NCBI GenBank assembly: GCA_949130495.1
Contig: OX422214.1
Location: 5,688,046-5,752,045 of the forward strand
Direction: 5' to 3'
Source: Sambucus nigra
Lineage: Eukaryota; Streptophyta; Magnoliopsida; Dipsacales; Adoxaceae
Length of the DNA: 64,000 nt
The notes beneath the pieces are model-generated. The model searched no databases. It was not told where the DNA came from and saw only the letters and a list, made by a program, of their open reading frames with translations. Positions 59,566 to 64,000 of this stretch are shown here, in pieces. Numbering within the stretch: the first letter of the stretch is position 1; each line of letters begins with the position of its first letter. A program made the translations under genes and the position numbers.

Positions 59566-62500
59566 ATGCCTCCGAGACGTGCTCCGAAAGATAGGTGTGC
59601 CCAAGCCGACCAGCCAGCAGCTCCGGCTCCAGGCACTATGAATGCGAATGAGGTAGCCGCCATCGTTGCCCAGGCGGTAAATGCCGCGATAGCGGTGATT
59701 CAGCAGGCTCCACCATAGGTCCAGGCAGTGGCGCCAGTACCAGCACAGCTTCCATCTGCATGGGAGAGGGTTCGGGATGCTTTTCAGAAAGCACATCCCC
59801 TTGAGTTTTCTGGTAGCTCCGATATTATTACTGTCAGCCAATGGAAGAAGGACATCCAGCGGCACCTCCGTATGTATGAGTGCACCGACATGCAGAAGCA
59901 GCTATTGGCCTCTTTTAAATTGGTGGGAGCCGCATTACAGTGGTGGGAGTCCACTACTACTTTGGAGGAGAGGGACACGATCCCTATTCAGATGTTCTGG
60001 GAGCGGTTTGACCGCAAGTACTTCCCACCCGCAGTGCAGACTGAGATGAGGCAGAAATTGCTAAATCTGAAGCAGGAGAACCTTACTGTAGCCGAGAATG
60101 AGGAGGAGTTCAAGAGACTTCTCACTATTGTGCCGGATGAGGCACCCACTGAGAGCAAGAAAATTTTGTTGTTTGTCGACGGGTCAGCTTGGAGGATCCG
60201 TCAGCACCTTATTGGGAATCTATCCCTGAGTACTTTCACTGACGTACTCAATGCAGCGCTACTGCATTGCCAGGATCACCGTTTCCATCTTCAGGGAAAC
60301 AAGAGAGCAGGAGAGTCTAGCCAGCAGGGCAGGACCGGGGGTAATAGTGCCAGTGGGGAACCAACTCAGGGACAGACTCGTCAGCACGAGCAGAGTTCCC
60401 ATCAGGGGGACCCTGCTAAGCGATTCCGTTCAGGTGATTCTAGGCAGGGATTCGGGGGATTCAGGCAGGGCCATCAGGGTCAGCCTAATCAGCAGGGCCA
60501 GCAGGGCCAACACCGACCGCAGGGTCAACAGCAGGGCCAGCAAGGCCAACAGCGTGCACATCAGGGCCAACAGGGCCAATGGCGTGGAGGTAACGGCCAG
60601 CAGGGCCGTGGTCAGCAGGGACAGAGGGGAGGTAATTTCAGAGGCCGGTGTTTTGTGTGTGGTAAGCATGGCCATAAGCGTCAGGATTGCCCAGAGGGCG
60701 ATAGGTCCCCACAGCAGCAGGGAGCCCGTAATGAGCCGCAGAGACCACTCTTTCCACCTGCCCTTCCAGCTCCAGCCCAGATGCCAGCCCTACCAGCCAT
60801 TCCAGCAGCTCCAGTGCAGCAGGGGCAATTGCAGTACGGACGTGTCTATAACGTCCACCAGGTAGCAGCTCCACAGGCACCACCCGCGATTGAGGGTATG
60901 TTTCCTATCCATGGTACTATGGGTAAAGTTTTGTTTGATACGGGGGCAACGCACTGTTTTATAGCTACGCATTTTGCGAAGTCCTTAGGATTATTAGCCA
61001 CAGCAGAGAGCACCGTGACGTGTGTCGACTCACCATTGGGGAGTGGGTCACTTATATTCTTTATATGCCGGGGAGTAGGGGTAGAGATCGGTAGCTTGGT
61101 ATTGCCTGCAGACATGCTAGTCTTAGACATGCACGAGCATGACGTGATTATTGGTATGGATTGGCTCGCATCTTATAGAGCCATGATTGATTGCTTCGGT
61201 GGGAGCATTGTTTTTGCCATTCCGGGGCAAGCGATGTTTATAGTGGCGATGCCTCGCCCAGAGGGAGGTTCGACCGCTCATTTATATTACATTGAGGAGG
61301 ATACCTCTAAGGAGGTTGTGATTCCTTTGGATTCGATCCCAGTTGTTAGGGAGTATTCCGATGTGTTTCAGGAGATACCAGGCCTACCGCCCAGTCGTGA
61401 GATAGACTTCGTTATAGACTTATTGCCGGATACGAGACCTATAGCACGCGCACCGTACCGTATGGCTCCGGTAGAGATGCGAGAGCTACGAGATCAGATT
61501 GAGCAGCTATTAGGTCAGGGTTTCATTCGTAGGAGTACCTCACCATGGGGCGCTCCAGTCTTATTTGTGAAGAAGAGAGATGGCTCACTAAGATTGTGTG
61601 TGGACTACCGGGAGTTGAACAAGGTCAAGATACGGAACAAGTATCCGTTGCCTCGAATCGATGATCTGTTCGACCAGTTAAGGGGAGCAACTTTCTTTTC
61701 GAAGATAGATCTGAGGTCGAGGTACCATCAGTTGCGAATTAGAGAGCAGGATGTTTCGAAGACTGCCTTCTTGTCGAGATATGGGTCCTATGAGTTCAGG
61801 GTGATGCCGTTCGGACTCACAAATGCCCCAGCCGTTTTCATGGACTTGATGAACCGAGTGTTCAGAGAGTTCTTGGATCAGTTCGTCATCGTCTTCATAG
61901 ATGATATCTTGATATATTCACGCTCCGAGGAGGAGCATGCCGAACACTTGAGGCAGGTTCTTCAGACTCTGCGAGAACATCAGTTGTATGCTAAGTACGA
62001 GAAGTGTGGATTCTGGTTGCGAGAGGTACAATTCTTGGGCCATGTTGTTTCTGAGCAGGGGATAGCAGTTGACCCGAGCAAAGTGTCAGCGGTGAGGGAG
62101 TGGGGGCAGCCCACGACACCGACGGAAGTACGTAGTTTCTTGGGGTTGGCCGGATACTACAGGAGATTCATTCGGGGGTTCTCCAAAATAGCGGGTCCAT
62201 TGACGAATCTGACTCGCAAGGGGGTACCATATGTTTGGGATGACGCTTTTCAGTTGGCTTTCGACGAGCTGAAGGACAAGCTTACTTCGGCACCAGTCCT
62301 TGCTTTACCGAAGCCGGGTGTAGAGTACCTGGTTTACACAGATGCGTCCTTACGAGGACTTGGGGGAGTACTTCAGCAGGAAGAGAAGGCTATAGCTTTT
62401 GCTTCCCGCAAGCTTAAGCCGCATGAGAAGAATTACCCCACCCACGACCTGGAGTTAGCTACGGTCGTCTTTGCATTGAGAATTTGGAGGCACTATTTAT

Positions 62501-63551
62501 TGGGCGAGAAATTCCGTTTGTTCACAGACCATAATTCACTGCAGTACCTGTTCACTCAGCGAGAGCTGAATATGCGTCAGCACAGATGGTTAGAGTTTGT
62601 GAAAGATTACCAGTTCGATATACAGTATCATCCGGGGAAAGCCAACGTAGTTGCTGATGCGTTGAGCCGTAGACCAGTTGACGATGTAGCGGACATCTGG
62701 AAAGCAAAGTGGAAGGAGTTGGGTCACCAAGACGTAGTAGCACGTTCTTTCATATCCGTGATGACAGTCACACCTGAGATTGTTACGAGGGTGATACAGG
62801 CACAGACCACAGACCCGTTTTGTCAGGAGCAGATTGTACGACTTCTAGCCGAGGGTGCTGAGTCCTATTCTGTTAGTTCGGATGGAGGGTTGCGGTTTAA
62901 TGGGAGATTAGTGGTTCCAGAAGGAACAGGGCTACATCATGAGGTAATGACTCATTCTCATGGGTCCCGATTTGCAGTACATCCGGGAGGCGATAAGATG
63001 TACCAGGATATGAGACGTCAGTACTGGTGGAGTGGGATGAAGAAGGACATCGCTGAATTTGTGTCCAAATTTTCTACTTGCCAGCTGGTGAAGGTGGACC
63101 ACCAGAAACCGTCGGGATTACTTCAGCCGTTGGAAGTACCTGCGTGGAAGTGGGGAAGTATTTCCATGGACTTCATTACAGGGTTTCCTACATCACAGCG
63201 AGGCCACGATTCTATCTGGGTGATTATAGACCGTCTGACCAAGGTGGCTCATTTTCTGCCAGTAAGGATAGATTATACCACGGGTCAGTATGCCCAGCTA
63301 TTCATCGCTGAGATTGTCAGATTACATGGGGTGCCCTTGAATATTGTGTCAGACAGAGATAAAATTTTTGTGTCGCGTTTATGGGAAAGCTTTCAGGAGG
63401 CTATGGGTACAGAGTTGAGACTGAGTTCAGCTTACCACCCACAGACAGATGGACAGACAGAGCGTACTAATCAGATGTTGGAAGATATGCTACGCATGTG
63501 TATCCTCGATTTCGGGGGAGGTTGGGAGCCACATCTTCCACTGGTCGAGTT
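59566..63551 (+). pseudogene. Gag-pol of chromovirus-like gypsy element A (one stop)
   Basis: Start ATG 59566 (MPPRRAPKDR, a basic start shared in kind with element F). A TAG at 59716-59718 interrupts codon 51, probably a former CAG; the frame then stays open to 63551. Order: gag core (59730-60260), Q/G-rich linker, CCHC knuckle (60649-60690), protease DTGA (60937-60948), RT with FIDD (61894-61905), RNase H YTDAS (62335), integrase zinc finger (62950-63090) and DDE core with D 63169, D 63352, E 63460 (35 residues between the last two). Odd: RT has LRSRYHQ where SGYHQ is usual, and one zinc-finger Cys is Phe (KFSTCQ). A one-base deletion near 63551 shifts the frame. The layout fits the Tekay/Del branch. 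Confidence 0.92.
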
Positions 63552-64000
63552 GCTTATAATAACTCCTATCAGTTTACGATTGGCATGGCTCCATTTGAGG
63601 CTTTGTACGGCAGGCCTTGTCGCTCTCCAACCTGTTGGCTCGAGGTGGGGGACAACAAGTTATTAGGACCAGAAGTGATCCAGGAGACCTCCGCGAGGAT
63701 TGGGATAATCAGGAGTCGTATTCGGGTAGCCCAAGACAGACAGAAGAGCTACGCCGATGCGAAACGATTCTTCCGGGAGTTTAATGTGGGAGATCAAGTG
63801 TTGTTGCGTGTATCTCCTATGAAAGGAGTGATGAGGTTCGGGAAGAAGGGAAAGTTGGCTCCGAGGTACGTAGGACCATTTCCCATCATCGAGAGAATTG
63901 GGCCAGTAGCATACAGGTTGGGTTTGCCAGAACATTTACATCGCATCCACGATGTATTCCACATCTCGTCGTTGAGACGATACCTTCGGGATGATATGGC
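63552..64000 (+). pseudogene. Element A integrase C-terminus (shifted frame), cut by window end
   Basis: After the one-base deletion the integrase continues in the next frame ([18 protein letters not shown]) and includes the GPY/F-type module ([20 protein letters not shown]), then [19 protein letters not shown] text just before the window ends. The GPY/F module and its distance from the core fit chromoviruses, which carry a chromodomain next; that part is outside the window. Confidence 0.88.

Overview
This is nuclear DNA of a flowering plant, almost entirely repetitive. Every long LTR has TG...CA ends (some decayed), 5-bp target duplications, and an initiator-Met tRNA primer site (TGGTATCAGAGC). 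An integrated plant pararetrovirus (Caulimoviridae-type) and a Cf-type receptor-like-protein pseudogene confirm a plant genome. The species cannot be told from the sequence. No intact cellular gene, tRNA, rRNA or CRISPR array was seen.

Layout. Positions 1-40608 are one old Ty3/gypsy element ('F', + strand, 5' end outside the window) with others nested inside it. Its 5' LTR holds a non-coding element of LARD type (1178-10961, - strand, two ~4.2-kb LTRs around a 1.4-kb interior, duplication GACAC). A decayed F interior follows (10993-12907). The F 3' LTR (from 12908) is split by a solo LTR (13526-16559) and then by an endogenous pararetrovirus (about 17668-39640). The viral copy is itself broken by a gypsy element without ORFs ('E', 18517-28218, duplication ATAAA) and a solo LTR (35137-38177, duplication ACTTC). 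Without these it is about 9.2 kb, close to a full viral genome, and carries many stops and frameshifts.

From 40608: a CA/TA microsatellite, a hAT-like non-autonomous element (41037-42827) with a 1.2-kb foldback element inside it, and the LRR receptor-like-protein pseudogene (43385-45180) cut off by a LARD-family LTR (45255-50436). That LTR is split by a perfect solo LTR (46370-49244, duplication TTTAC). Then come a truncated LTR (50437 to about 52615, - strand), a Copia 5' end with a long gag ORF (- strand), a gypsy pol fragment (- strand), and a nearly intact chromovirus-like gypsy element ('A', 56444 to beyond 64000) whose gag-pol has one stop and one frameshift.

Most interesting: (1) a ~60-nt stem-loop motif in 14 copies across three LTR-element families, always in the sense orientation, with compensatory stem changes; (2) a conserved GC-type splice donor (AG|GCAAGT) and acceptor (YAG|GTGYCC) inside the long LTRs, predicting a 1.7-3.3-kb intron within the LTR; (3) clustered TCGA-core palindromes in the LTRs of several families. 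Conserved LTR ends and primer sites suggest these families, including those without coding capacity, share one mobilisation machinery. That last point is inference.
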